64,000 nt of DNA from CAZJLP01 sp964546955. Lineage in GTDB: Bacteria; Verrucomicrobiota; Verrucomicrobiia; Opitutales; Opitutaceae. The position numbers and the translations under genes are program-made. The notes under the pieces are model-generated. The model ran no database searches. It worked only from the letters and a program-made list of their open reading frames with translations, and was not told the DNA's origin. Positions 23,950 through 32,204 of this stretch are shown one piece after another. The stretch spans positions 1 through 64,000 of the forward strand of contig CAZJLP010000025.1 in the NCBI GenBank assembly GCA_964546955.1. The letters run 5' to 3'. Numbering within the stretch: position 1 is the first letter of the stretch; each line of letters opens with the position of its first letter.

Positions 23950-24449
23950 CAACCGTGGGCGAGGTCGTAGAAATCCTGATCGCTGCCTCGCCTTCGTCAC
24001 CCATGGAGGCGCGAGAGGAGGCGCGCGCCGTGCCTGATCGCGGGCTGGAAGGCGACCGCTACTTCACAGGGACTGGCACGTTCTCACCAAGTTCGCCCAA
24101 GCCGGACTACGAGCTTACCCTGATTCAATTGGAGCATGTCGAAACTTTTCAGTCGAGCAGCGGTCGCGCCTTCCCGGCCCGTGACGCGCGACGAAACATC
24201 GTTACCCGGGGCGTCGACCTGAACGCCCTCGTCGGCCGCGAGTTCAAAATCGGCGACGTCCTCATCCGCGGGATCCGCCTTTGCGAACCCTGCAACTACC
24301 TCGCGAAACAAACCTTCCCCGACGTGCTGCGCGGCCTGGTGCACAAGGGCGGACTGCGAGCCCAAATCCTTTCCGAGGGCTGGATTCACGTGGGCGATTC
24401 GGTGTTCGAAATCCCAGCCGCGAGCAACAAGACTTCCTCTGTTCAATGA
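23892..24449 (+). CDS. MOSC domain-containing protein
   Basis: 185 aa; the conserved part starts near residue 22 (GEVVEILIAAS), so a GTG at 23955 is an alternative start that would also reduce overlap with the divergent membrane protein gene. MOSC motifs: GLEGDRYF, LTLIQLEHVETF, ARRNIVTRGVDLNALVGREFKIGDV and the conserved cysteine in RLCEPC. MOSC domains handle sulfur carried by a molybdenum cofactor or transfer sulfur via that cysteine. Overlaps the next gene by 4 bases. Confidence 0.85.
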   Translation: MSTERPIDSKDRRNLDPCPSTVGEVVEILIAASPSSPMEAREEARAVPDRGLEGDRYFTGTGTFSPSSPKPDYELTLIQLEHVETFQSSSGRAFPARDARRNIVTRGVDLNALVGREFKIGDVLIRGIRLCEPCNYLAKQTFPDVLRGLVHKGGLRAQILSEGWIHVGDSVFEIPAASNKTSSVQ

Positions 24450-24883
24450 ATCTGAGCTGGCGCTACGCTTCGCTGTCCGATGTGGGATTTCTCGCCGAAT
24501 GGAATCACCAATTGATCAGGGACGAAGGCCATCGCAGCCAGCTGACCGTCGAGGAATTGAAAGGTCGGATGACCGAGTGGCTAAGCGGAAACTATCAAGC
24601 CGTGATTTTTTCCACCACTCAGCCGGTCGCTTATGCGCTTTTCGCGCCCGACGAGGATGCGCTCTACCTGCGGCAATTGTTCGTGCGCCGCGACAGTCGG
24701 AGACAAGGCATAGGCCGCGCCGCAGTGACTCTTCTCCGGCGGGAGGTCTGGCCGAAAAACAGGCGTCTGACGGTGGGGGCTCTCTGCCACAACACGTCCG
24801 CTCTGTCGTTTTGGCGCAGCCTTGGTTATCGTGATTACTGTCTAACCCTGGAGCTCCCGGCAGACAAAACCGGCCAGTTTTGA
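24446..24883 (+). CDS. GNAT family N-acetyltransferase
   Basis: 145 aa. Core GNAT elements: YALFAPDEDALYLRQLFV (beta4), the acetyl-CoA pyrophosphate loop RRDSRRQGIGRAA, and NTSALSFWRSLGYRDY near the end. Start ATG 24446 overlaps the MOSC stop (ATGA), so the pair is translationally coupled. The substrate is not deducible. Confidence 0.85.
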   Translation: MNLSWRYASLSDVGFLAEWNHQLIRDEGHRSQLTVEELKGRMTEWLSGNYQAVIFSTTQPVAYALFAPDEDALYLRQLFVRRDSRRQGIGRAAVTLLRREVWPKNRRLTVGALCHNTSALSFWRSLGYRDYCLTLELPADKTGQF

Positions 24884-24938
24884 ACAGCTTGTGCATCGCG
24901 AGGCACTTTGTGGCCGGCGTCCGTGTCACCTCCCCCGC

Positions 24939-25634
24939 ATGAAGCATCTTGTTCTCAAAGTCTGGCGCGAATGGATCCGTCCTTTCGCTTTGCTCTTCGC
25001 CGTTGTCGCACCCCTGAAATCGGCCGTGGTCGATTGGAATTGGGTGCCGAGCGGTTCGATGAAACCGACGATTCTCGAGGGTGAACTCGTTATGGTCAAC
25101 AAACTGGCCTATGACTTTAAGGTGCCGTTCACCACCCGCCATGTCTCCAGTTGGGGCAATCCCGCGCGAGGAGACGTTGTTGTTTTCTTTTCACCCAAAG
25201 ATGGCGCGCGGTTGGTGAAGCGCGTGGTTGGCCTGCCGGGAGACACGATTGAAGTCCGAAACAATGTTCTGCTGGTCAATGGAGTCACCCAGCGCTACAC
25301 GCCCGTCGACCCGTCCCGGTTCCAACGCGACGTCTTTGAAGATAAACAACCTGTCGTGGCGGTGGAGCATCTCGCGGGACGCGATCACTATGTCATGGCC
25401 CTTCCCCGTTTGCCTGCGCTGCGAAACTTCGGCCCCCTTGCCGTGCCCGCCGGCCAGTATTTTATGCTGGGCGATTCGCGCGACAACAGCAACGACTCGC
25501 GTTTCTTCGGGGCCGTCGATCGGAAGCAGATTGTCGGCCGGGCGAATCGCGTCCTTCTTTCTTTCGACCCTCAGCGCTACTTGCTCCCACGCCCCAAGCG
25601 TTTTTTCCAGCCGATGAACCTGAAAGCGAGTTGA
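24939..25634 (+). CDS. lepB: Signal peptidase I
   Basis: 231 aa from ATG 24939 (MKHLVLKVWREW); the frame extends 48 bases up without conserved residues. One N-terminal membrane segment (about 15-31), nucleophile S40 in PSGSMKPT, general-base K94 in RLVKRVVGLPGD, and box E GDSRDNSNDSRFFG. It cleaves signal peptides of exported proteins at the outer face of the inner membrane. It stands alone, without lepA or a GTPase neighbour. The window encodes many substrates. Confidence 0.93.
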   Translation: MKHLVLKVWREWIRPFALLFAVVAPLKSAVVDWNWVPSGSMKPTILEGELVMVNKLAYDFKVPFTTRHVSSWGNPARGDVVVFFSPKDGARLVKRVVGLPGDTIEVRNNVLLVNGVTQRYTPVDPSRFQRDVFEDKQPVVAVEHLAGRDHYVMALPRLPALRNFGPLAVPAGQYFMLGDSRDNSNDSRFFGAVDRKQIVGRANRVLLSFDPQRYLLPRPKRFFQPMNLKAS

Positions 25635-25691
25635 ACTTAGCCTTCCCCATTTGCTAATAAAATCGTCGGTGGCTCGTCATACCAAGTACCG

Positions 25692-26168
25692 ATGACCACC
25701 CCGCCCAAACTCTCGTTTGCCTGCCCTCTCCCACGGACCGCGTTGAAAGGACCGGAGCGCTCTAAATTTTGCGAGCAGTGCGGGCATCATGTTCACAACA
25801 TTTCCGCCCTGGGTGTCGAGCAACGCAGGACCATCCTGGAACGAGCCCGCACCGAACGCGTTTGCGGTTCATACCTGGTGCGACTTTCCGGCGAATTGGT
25901 GACACCCGAAGCACCGCTCTCTCCCATTGAACGGCGATCCATTAAACAATTCGGGCTGGCTGCTCTGTCGGCCGGCGCCTTGGCGATCGCGGCGGGATGC
26001 GTAACACCGGCAACTGAGCCCGCTCCCGCCTCGCCTCCGCCGCCTCCCCCTCAGCCCACTGCAGCGATAGCCAATGCCTCGAAGGAGGAAGAGGTCGTCT
26101 TGCTTACGGGTTTTATCGTTTCTGAAACTCCTCGACTTCCCGAAAAACAGGGGTCGAAAGGAAAATGA
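25692..26168 (+). CDS. Unknown protein: Cys/His-rich N-terminal domain followed by an internal lipobox segment
   Basis: 158 aa, function not recognised. Residues 11-60 carry C11, C27-x2-C30, H32, H33, H35 and C58, a plausible metal-binding knuckle. Similar N-termini occur on predicted carrier or TonB-linked proteins of Bacteroidetes and Verrucomicrobia (from memory, not checked). Residues 81-103 then look like an export signal: ERRSIKQFG (twin arginine), a hydrophobic stretch and AIAAGC with C103 as would-be lipid attachment site. The tail is Pro/Ala-rich with LLTGFIVSETPRLPEK. An export signal 80 residues inside the protein is odd; see findings. Confidence 0.65.
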   Translation: MTTPPKLSFACPLPRTALKGPERSKFCEQCGHHVHNISALGVEQRRTILERARTERVCGSYLVRLSGELVTPEAPLSPIERRSIKQFGLAALSAGALAIAAGCVTPATEPAPASPPPPPPQPTAAIANASKEEEVVLLTGFIVSETPRLPEKQGSKGK

Positions 26169-26221
26169 GCTTACAAAAGAGGCGGTAACCTATTCCGCTC
26201 TCGGAACCCTGCAGATAGTCT

Positions 26222-26683
26222 GTGTCGATAGGACTTACGCGGAACCCGATGAGTTGCACCTTCTGCCACGACCGGAAAATCACAGTCGAACAATTTATCG
26301 ACGTGTTACGACGTTCGACTCTGGCGGAGCGGCGTCCTGTGTCGGAGCGGTCGCGCATCGTCGATATGGTGAAGCATGCGAATCTCATCTGCACCGCGTG
26401 GAGTGACGACTTGCTCGTCGGGGTTGCGCGATCAGTGACCGACTTTAGCTTCTGCTGCTACGTATCCGACCTCGCCGTCGACGTCGCCTTCCAAAAGCAG
26501 GGCGTCGGCAAGCGGCTGATCGAAGTCACGCGTCGCCAGCTCCATCCCCAGTGCAGAATCATCCTTCTCGCAGCGCCAAAAGCAGAAGGTTATTATCCTA
26601 AGATCGGATTCTCGCAGCACCCTTCCGCCTGGACCCTTCCTGGGGTCCCATCGCCGGCCAAAGCGCCCACGACGCTTTCGTGA
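26222..26683 (+). CDS. GNAT family N-acetyltransferase
   Basis: 153 aa from GTG 26222, or 144 aa from ATG 26249, which begins MSCTFCHDRKITVEQF. Acetyl-CoA loop AFQKQGVGKRLIE and preceding strand CYVSDLAVDV mark a GNAT fold; AEGYYPKIGFSQHPSAW is the usual C-terminal end of the YhbS-like branch. Cytoplasmic; substrate unknown. It follows the Cys/His-rich gene by 53 bases. Confidence 0.75.
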   Translation: MSIGLTRNPMSCTFCHDRKITVEQFIDVLRRSTLAERRPVSERSRIVDMVKHANLICTAWSDDLLVGVARSVTDFSFCCYVSDLAVDVAFQKQGVGKRLIEVTRRQLHPQCRIILLAAPKAEGYYPKIGFSQHPSAWTLPGVPSPAKAPTTLS

Positions 26684-26984
26684 TCGAGGTACGACCCTTG
26701 GAATGTTCCTCCGCAAGGGCGTGTACAAAGCTTGGGGCGTGATGGGGAAGGAGAAAGATGAGCCTTTGAAAAACGGATTGAGGGTCGGGGCAAATCGTCC
26801 CCGATAACCCCTGGCTTTCGATCTGCATTCCCAAACACGCCCTAGGGTGGAACCCCGCGCGTGCGGATTGGCTCGGCTGCAGCGCCGCAGATCCGTCAAC
26901 GTCCCCTCGCCCCCGGGAAAGCGAGCTCCTCCGTGTTGGCACGTGCGCCTCGTTTTTCAGAGCGCTTACAGGCGAAGTTTCGCC
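26684..26984. other. Intergenic region with hairpins, no gene seen
   Basis: About 300 bases between the GNAT stop and the convergent beta-helix gene stop. AGGGCGTGT (about 26715) and ACACGCCCT (about 26835) form a 9-bp inverted pair enclosing a smaller GGGGCAAATCGTCCCC hairpin. A REP-like unit follows at 26845-26871. Open frames here lack protein-like features. Confidence 0.5.
26845..26871 (+). repeat. REP-like unit (single)
   Basis: Reads GGGTGGAACCCCGCGCGTGC followed by GGATTGG. It is nearly identical to the minus-strand unit at 53873-53900 (AGGTGGAATCCCGCGCGTGC then GGGATTGG), which establishes a dispersed family. Confidence 0.65.
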
Positions 26985-28556
26985 CTATCGTTTGCGCTCG
27001 GCCAATTGCGTCAGATAAAGGCTCTGCGGTTTCACCGGCGTGCCGTGGCTTTCCCACCAACCTGGATCGCGCGGGAGATGGCCATCGTGACGTTTGCCGA
27101 CGAATCCGATCGCGAAGTTCTGCGCGGTGGGTGGCTTTTGGCAAGTGAGTTCACCCCGGGAGTTCCACACCACGTAGTTTGCGCCGGCCCAACCATGCCC
27201 GCTGCCCATGGAGCCCCGATCCTGAATCGCGATAGACGCTTCGACGTTGTCGTAGAGCCCTCCCACCGACCATCGATGATGCGGCTCGCTGCTCGCGTAA
27301 TCCTGCTCAGATTTGCAGTCCAAAAAGACATTAGGGCCTGGAACTCCCGAGCCGAAGACAAATGCATGGCGCGCTTTTTCGGAATAGCAGCGTCGAACCA
27401 GCACCAATTGGCCGTCCACTGAATAGGGATAGCGGCGTCCGCCGGTGATCTGCGAGACCGGAGCGAGGCTCTTGCAGTCCTCCACCGTTATCCACTTCGC
27501 ATGTTCGAGCATGCGGGCGGGCCCGTGGGCGAATCCCAGCGTGGTGAGATGACGCGCCCAGGCATTTTTGACCGAGCCGAAATTGACGAGATAGTTGGCG
27601 TGCTCTTCATCCACGGGGATTTTTTCACCTCGATGATCGCCCACTTTCTTCGGGTCGAAGGCGGAGTGGGCGCGAATAAATTCCACTCCACAGTGCTCGA
27701 TCCGTCCTTGTTCGCGGACAGCCACCACGGCACCGCCGCCCCAGGTTTGCGCAACCGCGCACGAAATCGGCGCATCGATCGTAATTTGGTTTCCTTTGAT
27801 CGCCGTGATGACACGGTCGAAGTCCAAATCGAAAGGTTTCCATTGGCGGGTCGATTCAGGCGCTTGTTCGCGCGGCACGATGCGATCCATGCCGATTTCG
27901 GTAATCCAGACCGCATTGCCGCTGCGGCGTACATACACGCCTTGTCCCACCTGGAATGCACTCGCATCCTTCACCGAAAAAGTGCGGCTTCCCACGGGAA
28001 CGTACGCGTCGGCGATTTCCACGAGCGTTGCGGGATCCGCTTCGGGCCGGGTCGGGCCGCCCACTTCGATCAATGGACGCGCTCGTTTGAACTCGGCCCA
28101 GAGAATCGTACCGTCGGCGCCATCGCCCTCGCCCCTCAGCACCACCCCGCCCACCTTGATCCGCAAGGGAGCACTGCAACGATACGTGCCTCGCTTGAGC
28201 AGGACCGCGCCGCGAAATCCGTCGGGCCCCCGCTCGCGCGACGAGACGCGATCGATCGCGAGCTGAATCCGCGGCGTGTCATCGGCCGAGCTGGGATCGG
28301 GCTGCACCGTCTCGCTCACCGCAGGCTGCGGAAAGGCCACACCACCCCCGCCGTAACCGCAGTGGGAGAAATCCGGTATGATGTCTCCCTGGTCTGTATA
28401 GGGGGTATAGATGAGTTTCCCCGACCACCGACTCGCCTTCACCAGACGCGACTCACCTGCAACCTTGCTCGGTTGGGGTAGTTCGGCCGGGGCCGCTCCA
28501 ACGGTAAAATACCCAAGGGCAAAGAGGGCCAATATACCTCTAGTTAATAATGACAT
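26985..28556 (-). CDS. Secreted pectate-lyase-superfamily-like beta-helix protein
   Basis: 523 aa. Signal peptide (LLTRGILALFALGYFTVGAAPA). After DIIPDFSHCGYGGGG and DDTPRIQLAIDRV come repeated short strands with GAVLLKRGTYRCSAPLRIKVGGVVLRGEGDGADGT, the usual N-terminal cap and first coils of right-handed beta-helix proteins of the pectate lyase superfamily. Later coils carry VEFIRAHSAFD, ITVEDCKSLAP and GPNVFLDCKSE. Substrate and even enzymatic activity are unknown. The gene stands alone, convergent with the GNAT gene, and an RNA start in the AT-rich stretch near 28550 is possible. Confidence 0.7.
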   Translation of the reverse strand: MSLLTRGILALFALGYFTVGAAPAELPQPSKVAGESRLVKASRWSGKLIYTPYTDQGDIIPDFSHCGYGGGGVAFPQPAVSETVQPDPSSADDTPRIQLAIDRVSSRERGPDGFRGAVLLKRGTYRCSAPLRIKVGGVVLRGEGDGADGTILWAEFKRARPLIEVGGPTRPEADPATLVEIADAYVPVGSRTFSVKDASAFQVGQGVYVRRSGNAVWITEIGMDRIVPREQAPESTRQWKPFDLDFDRVITAIKGNQITIDAPISCAVAQTWGGGAVVAVREQGRIEHCGVEFIRAHSAFDPKKVGDHRGEKIPVDEEHANYLVNFGSVKNAWARHLTTLGFAHGPARMLEHAKWITVEDCKSLAPVSQITGGRRYPYSVDGQLVLVRRCYSEKARHAFVFGSGVPGPNVFLDCKSEQDYASSEPHHRWSVGGLYDNVEASIAIQDRGSMGSGHGWAGANYVVWNSRGELTCQKPPTAQNFAIGFVGKRHDGHLPRDPGWWESHGTPVKPQSLYLTQLAERKR

Positions 28557-28713
28557 ATGATAGTTGGCCGCTGGCGGCCTCGGCCTGGCATGAGCGACGC
28601 ATGTTAACAGCGAGTCACGTCTCTTAAGACGGCACGTATTCGTGGAACCTTACCAGAAAACAATGGGGCGACGGCTACCCGCAAACGGGTCACCCAGGCT
28701 GACAGCGCGCCGA

Positions 28714-29133
28714 TTATTCTCCGAGAACGGTCACTATGATCGATCGCGAGTGCGCTCGACGGCGGTGTTCCCACAAAAAAATTCCCTGCCACGTTCCCAG
28801 CTGCAATTTCCCTTGCGCGACGGGGAGGGTTTCCGACGACCGAGTGAGGACCATCTTTATGTGACTGGGCATGTCGTCGGGGCCTTCGGACGTATGTTCG
28901 AAATGCGGGTCACTTTCCGGCACCAACCGATTGAGCCAAGCTTCAAGGTCGGTCCGAGCGGATGGATCCGCATTTTCCATTGTGACCAGGCTGCAACTCG
29001 TGTGTTGGCAAAACACAACGGCTACACCTCGCTTCAAACCGGACTGGGCGACGACGCGGGCAACGTCCTCGGTGATTTCCAGCAAACCCTGTCGTGACGT
29101 GCGGATGGAGAGCGTGACTTGGTGGACAGACAT
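28714..29133 (-). CDS. YjbQ/UPF0047 family protein
   Basis: 139 aa, whole-length match to UPF0047: N-terminal MSVHQVTLSIRTSRQGLLEIT, conserved VFCQHTSCSLV with a metal-ligand histidine, MPSHIKM, LGTWQGIFLWEHR. Family proteins complement thiamine-phosphate synthase mutants in E. coli, but the true role is unsettled. It follows fumC by 26 bases on the same strand, so they may be co-transcribed. Confidence 0.9.
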   Translation of the reverse strand: MSVHQVTLSIRTSRQGLLEITEDVARVVAQSGLKRGVAVVFCQHTSCSLVTMENADPSARTDLEAWLNRLVPESDPHFEHTSEGPDDMPSHIKMVLTRSSETLPVAQGKLQLGTWQGIFLWEHRRRAHSRSIIVTVLGE

Positions 29134-29159
29134 AGCGCGAGCATCCTTGACGACCCAGA

Positions 29160-30569
29160 CTAGCCACCGCCCATTCCAGGAGCGGTGGCGCCCGGCTTGG
29201 TCATGGCCCCCGGCTCGAGCGCGCCATCCAGAACTTTCGCATCGAGTAGCTTCTTCTCCAGTACAACCTCACGCAAGGTGAGATCGCGGGCATGAGCTTC
29301 CTTGGCGATCGCAGCCGCGACATCATAACCGAGATGCGGCGCGAGCGCCGTGACGAGCATGAGGGAGCGCTCGACCAATTCGCGACAACGCGAGGGGTCT
29401 GCCTCGATCCCCGCCACGCACGCCTCGGCAAATACGCGCACGCCATTGGAAAGGCAGTGGATCGTGTCGTGGAGGCTGTGGGCGATCAGGGGGATCGTGA
29501 CATTGAGCTCGAAATGCCCATCCCGTGCGGCGTTCGCCACGACCGAGGAAAGCCCCTGGGCATAGAGGCACACCTGCACAAGCATTTCGCACATCACCGG
29601 GTTTACTTTACCCGGCATGATGGAACTGCCGGGCTGCGTGGCTGGCAGGCGTATTTCCTGCAGGCCGCTCCGCGGCCCCGACGCGAGCAGGCGGATGTCG
29701 TTGGCGATCTTTGCGAGGCTGGCCGCGATTGTGGTCAAGTGACCGGCCACCTCCGCGGAGTCGTCGCGAGCGCCCTGCGCTTCGAAATGGTTGTGCGCCT
29801 CGAAAAAGGTGAGGCCGGTCTTCTCGGAGAGATGCTGGCAAACTTTCCCCGCGAATTGCGGGTGACAATTGAGTCCCGTGCCGACCGCGGTGCCGCCGAT
29901 CGCCAGTTCCCTCAGCGCCACGAGCGCTTTCTCGACGCGGACCACCCCTTTCTGCAGCTGCGCGGCATAGCCGGAGAACTCCTGCCCCAGCGTCAGGGGG
30001 GTCGCGTCCATGAGATGCGTCCGGCCGATCTTCACGATCTCCGCAAACGCCTCCGCCTTGTGAGCGAGTACATCGTGGAGTTGCTGCATCGCGGGGTGGA
30101 GTTTTTCGCGCAGCGCGATCGCAACGGATACGTGTAGTGCCGTCGGAATGACATCATTGGACGACTGCCCCAGATTGACATCGTCATTGGGATGAAGCGG
30201 CGTTTTCGAACCGATCGACTGTCCGGTCAACTGGCTCGCGCGATTCGCGATCACCTCGTTGATATTCATGTTCGTCGAAGTGCCGGACCCGGTTTGAAAA
30301 ACATCGACGGGAAAATGCCGCGAGAGCTTGCCATCCATGATCTCGGCCGCCACCTGCTGAATCAGCCGGCTTTTCTCGGGGCTCAACAGCCCCAACTCCT
30401 CGTTCGCCCGAGCGCAGGCCGACTTAACCAGCGCCAGGCCGTGAATGAAGCCGTCCGGCATCGTGCGGCCACTGACGGGGAAGTTCAGCACGGCTCTCTG
30501 GGTCGAGGCGCCGTACAGCGCATCGTCCGGCACCGGCATCTCACCCATGGAGTCTCGTTCGATTCGCAT
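29160..30569 (-). CDS. fumC: Class II fumarate hydratase
   Basis: 469 aa. Signature GSSIMPGKVNPV, TGSGTSTNMNINEVIANRA and the active-site segment MDATPLTLGQEFSGYA are intact. It interconverts fumarate and L-malate in the TCA cycle as an iron-free homotetramer. Full length apart from a glycine-rich tail (TAPGMGGG). Starts 30 bases after the terminator of the upstream anti-sigma gene. Confidence 0.96.
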   Translation of the reverse strand: MRIERDSMGEMPVPDDALYGASTQRAVLNFPVSGRTMPDGFIHGLALVKSACARANEELGLLSPEKSRLIQQVAAEIMDGKLSRHFPVDVFQTGSGTSTNMNINEVIANRASQLTGQSIGSKTPLHPNDDVNLGQSSNDVIPTALHVSVAIALREKLHPAMQQLHDVLAHKAEAFAEIVKIGRTHLMDATPLTLGQEFSGYAAQLQKGVVRVEKALVALRELAIGGTAVGTGLNCHPQFAGKVCQHLSEKTGLTFFEAHNHFEAQGARDDSAEVAGHLTTIAASLAKIANDIRLLASGPRSGLQEIRLPATQPGSSIMPGKVNPVMCEMLVQVCLYAQGLSSVVANAARDGHFELNVTIPLIAHSLHDTIHCLSNGVRVFAEACVAGIEADPSRCRELVERSLMLVTALAPHLGYDVAAAIAKEAHARDLTLREVVLEKKLLDAKVLDGALEPGAMTKPGATAPGMGGG

Positions 30570-30598
30570 CGCTCAAACTAAACCGCGTCGTCTAGAAA

Positions 30599-30622
30599 GC
30601 AAAAACCCCGCAGGCGCGGGGT
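30599..30622 (-). terminator. Rho-independent terminator after the anti-sigma gene
   Basis: Minus strand ACCCCGC / 4-base loop / GCGGGGT followed by TTTTTGC. It separates the sigma-anti-sigma operon from fumC. Confidence 0.8.
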
Positions 30623-30651
30623 CCGATAAAACCGTTGATTCACCGTGTGAA

Positions 30652-31491
30652 TCAAAATTTCAGCGAGACGTTGTTGCCTCCCAGGCCGATCCGGCTGATC
30701 GAATCGTTCAACTGACGTTCGGCCAGACGCCGGACGCTGCGTTCGCGCGAGCGAACCACATCGGCGTTATTGTCGAACGATCCGGCGTGCGCTTCGGCCA
30801 GCAACTGGCGACGCCGTGTGTCACGAGCTGAAACCACGCGCGTCACCGCTTGCGTGGGCTCCCCTTCGTCGACGGTTTGGGAGACTGCGGGCTCTCCCGT
30901 CGCGGCGACCTCCGTCGAGACGTGCCCCATAACAGACGCGCTCGAGGCCAATTCAGCGGAAAGCGACGCCTCGCTGTCGTGGGCAGAGTCTACAAACGAA
31001 CCTTGGCCCAAGCCCGTCAAAAGGCGCGCGAGTTGCTCCGGCGAAATGGCGTCGGCGGCGGCGACAATCGCCGGTGCCGCGCTGGATTCTTCCATGGCCT
31101 TGGCGGTACGAGTCACGTCGCGCGCGCTCTCCGCGCGGGACATCGAAACGGCCGGCTGGGTTGTCAAAAAAGTGACCGACGACTGCTTTGCCGGGGTGGG
31201 AGACATCGCCTGCGCGATTGCCAGGGGAGCGGGAGCGCGCGCGGGGCGACTAACGAGGGCAACCGTCACGACCGCGGCAGCAGCAGCTCCCACCGGTATA
31301 GACCAACGCGCCATGCGCATCACGCTGCGCGGAAGCGAATTCCACCAGGGCCTCTTATCGATAATCGCTGCCAACTGCTTGGTGCGAAGCTGACGCTCAA
31401 AGCCGGACCAGAATTCCGGCGCGGGGCGCTCGGCGCGTTTAAGGTGAAGAAGGTCCTCGAGTGTAACTTTAGCAGGCGGACGTTCGTTCAT
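30652..31491 (-). CDS. Putative membrane-anchored anti-sigma factor
   Basis: 279 aa. No family motif is certain, but position and layout fit: it overlaps the ECF sigma gene by 4 bases, has a cytoplasmic N-terminus of about 65 residues (LEDLLHLKRAERPAPEFWSGFERQL, like the start of many anti-sigma domains), one membrane segment (IPVGAAAAAVVTVALVS), then a low-complexity Ala/Ser/Thr/Val region. The C-terminus carries a basic helix and ends NNVSLKF. No HxxxCxxC zinc motif, so not a ZAS-type anti-sigma. Confidence 0.65.
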   Translation of the reverse strand: MNERPPAKVTLEDLLHLKRAERPAPEFWSGFERQLRTKQLAAIIDKRPWWNSLPRSVMRMARWSIPVGAAAAAVVTVALVSRPARAPAPLAIAQAMSPTPAKQSSVTFLTTQPAVSMSRAESARDVTRTAKAMEESSAAPAIVAAADAISPEQLARLLTGLGQGSFVDSAHDSEASLSAELASSASVMGHVSTEVAATGEPAVSQTVDEGEPTQAVTRVVSARDTRRRQLLAEAHAGSFDNNADVVRSRERSVRRLAERQLNDSISRIGLGGNNVSLKF

Positions 31492-32123
31492 GGGCGCGTA
31501 TAATTCTGTAACTCCCCTTGGAGTAACTGTTTCGCGTAGTGCAAACGCGAACGCACCGTCCCGACCGAGCAGTTCATAACCTCGGCGATTTCTTCGTGGC
31601 TCAAGCCGTCTATTTCGAATAAAGTGACCACAGTGCGATGTTTGATAGACAATTTCTGCATCGCCTCGTTCAATTTTTCCTGCAGCTCCTTTACGAACAG
31701 TTCCCGATCGGCTCCGTTCTTATCAGTCAACAGGTTAATCAAGTCCGCCGTCTTATCCTCGTCGTTGATCTTTTCAAAGCTGAAGAAAGTCCGGAGCTTC
31801 GCTTTTCGCAGGTGGGTCAACGTCGAATTCACCGCGATCCGGTACAACCAGGTGAAAAACGACGACTGGCCGGCAAAGCGATTGATCGATTGAAATGCTT
31901 TTATAAAAACATCTTGCGTAAGATCCGCGGCGTCCTCGCGATTGGACGTCATATTGTAAACGACCCCGTAAACGCGTTCGCGGTACTTGAGGATGAGCTT
32001 ATCGAAAGCCGCCACATCGCCCGCCTGCACCTGTTGAACCACAACCCAGTCGGTATCAGCCTCATGCTGCCGCTCCGGCGAGGAAACAATCGTTTTCTCA
32101 AGCGCTTTAAAGCCGACGGCCAT
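31488..32123 (-). CDS. ECF (RpoE-like) RNA polymerase sigma factor
   Basis: 211 aa. Sigma region 2 spans about 33-100 (FDKLILKYRERVYGVVYNM, DLTQDVFIKAFQSINRF, FFTWLYRIAVN) and region 4 about 148-205 (LSIKHRTVVTLFEIDGLSHEEIAEVMNCSVGTVRSRLHYAK split over helices). The region 2-4 linker is longer than usual (about 40 residues with DKTADLINLLTDKNG). The partner anti-sigma follows directly. The stimulus is unknown; RpoE-like factors usually answer envelope stress. Confidence 0.92.
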   Translation of the reverse strand: MAVGFKALEKTIVSSPERQHEADTDWVVVQQVQAGDVAAFDKLILKYRERVYGVVYNMTSNREDAADLTQDVFIKAFQSINRFAGQSSFFTWLYRIAVNSTLTHLRKAKLRTFFSFEKINDEDKTADLINLLTDKNGADRELFVKELQEKLNEAMQKLSIKHRTVVTLFEIDGLSHEEIAEVMNCSVGTVRSRLHYAKQLLQGELQNYTRP

Positions 32124-32204
32124 GGGATGAAAAATGCGGGGCGAGCAGGATCACGCAAATGGAAATTGTGGTGACGCGCGACAATGGCCGTGGATTTACG
32201 TTCC

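Noticed and set aside
23441..24004. 187-residue alternative minus-strand frame overlapping the small membrane protein
   Set aside because: Less hydrophobic order and no coherent membrane segments; composition is that of an out-of-frame read.
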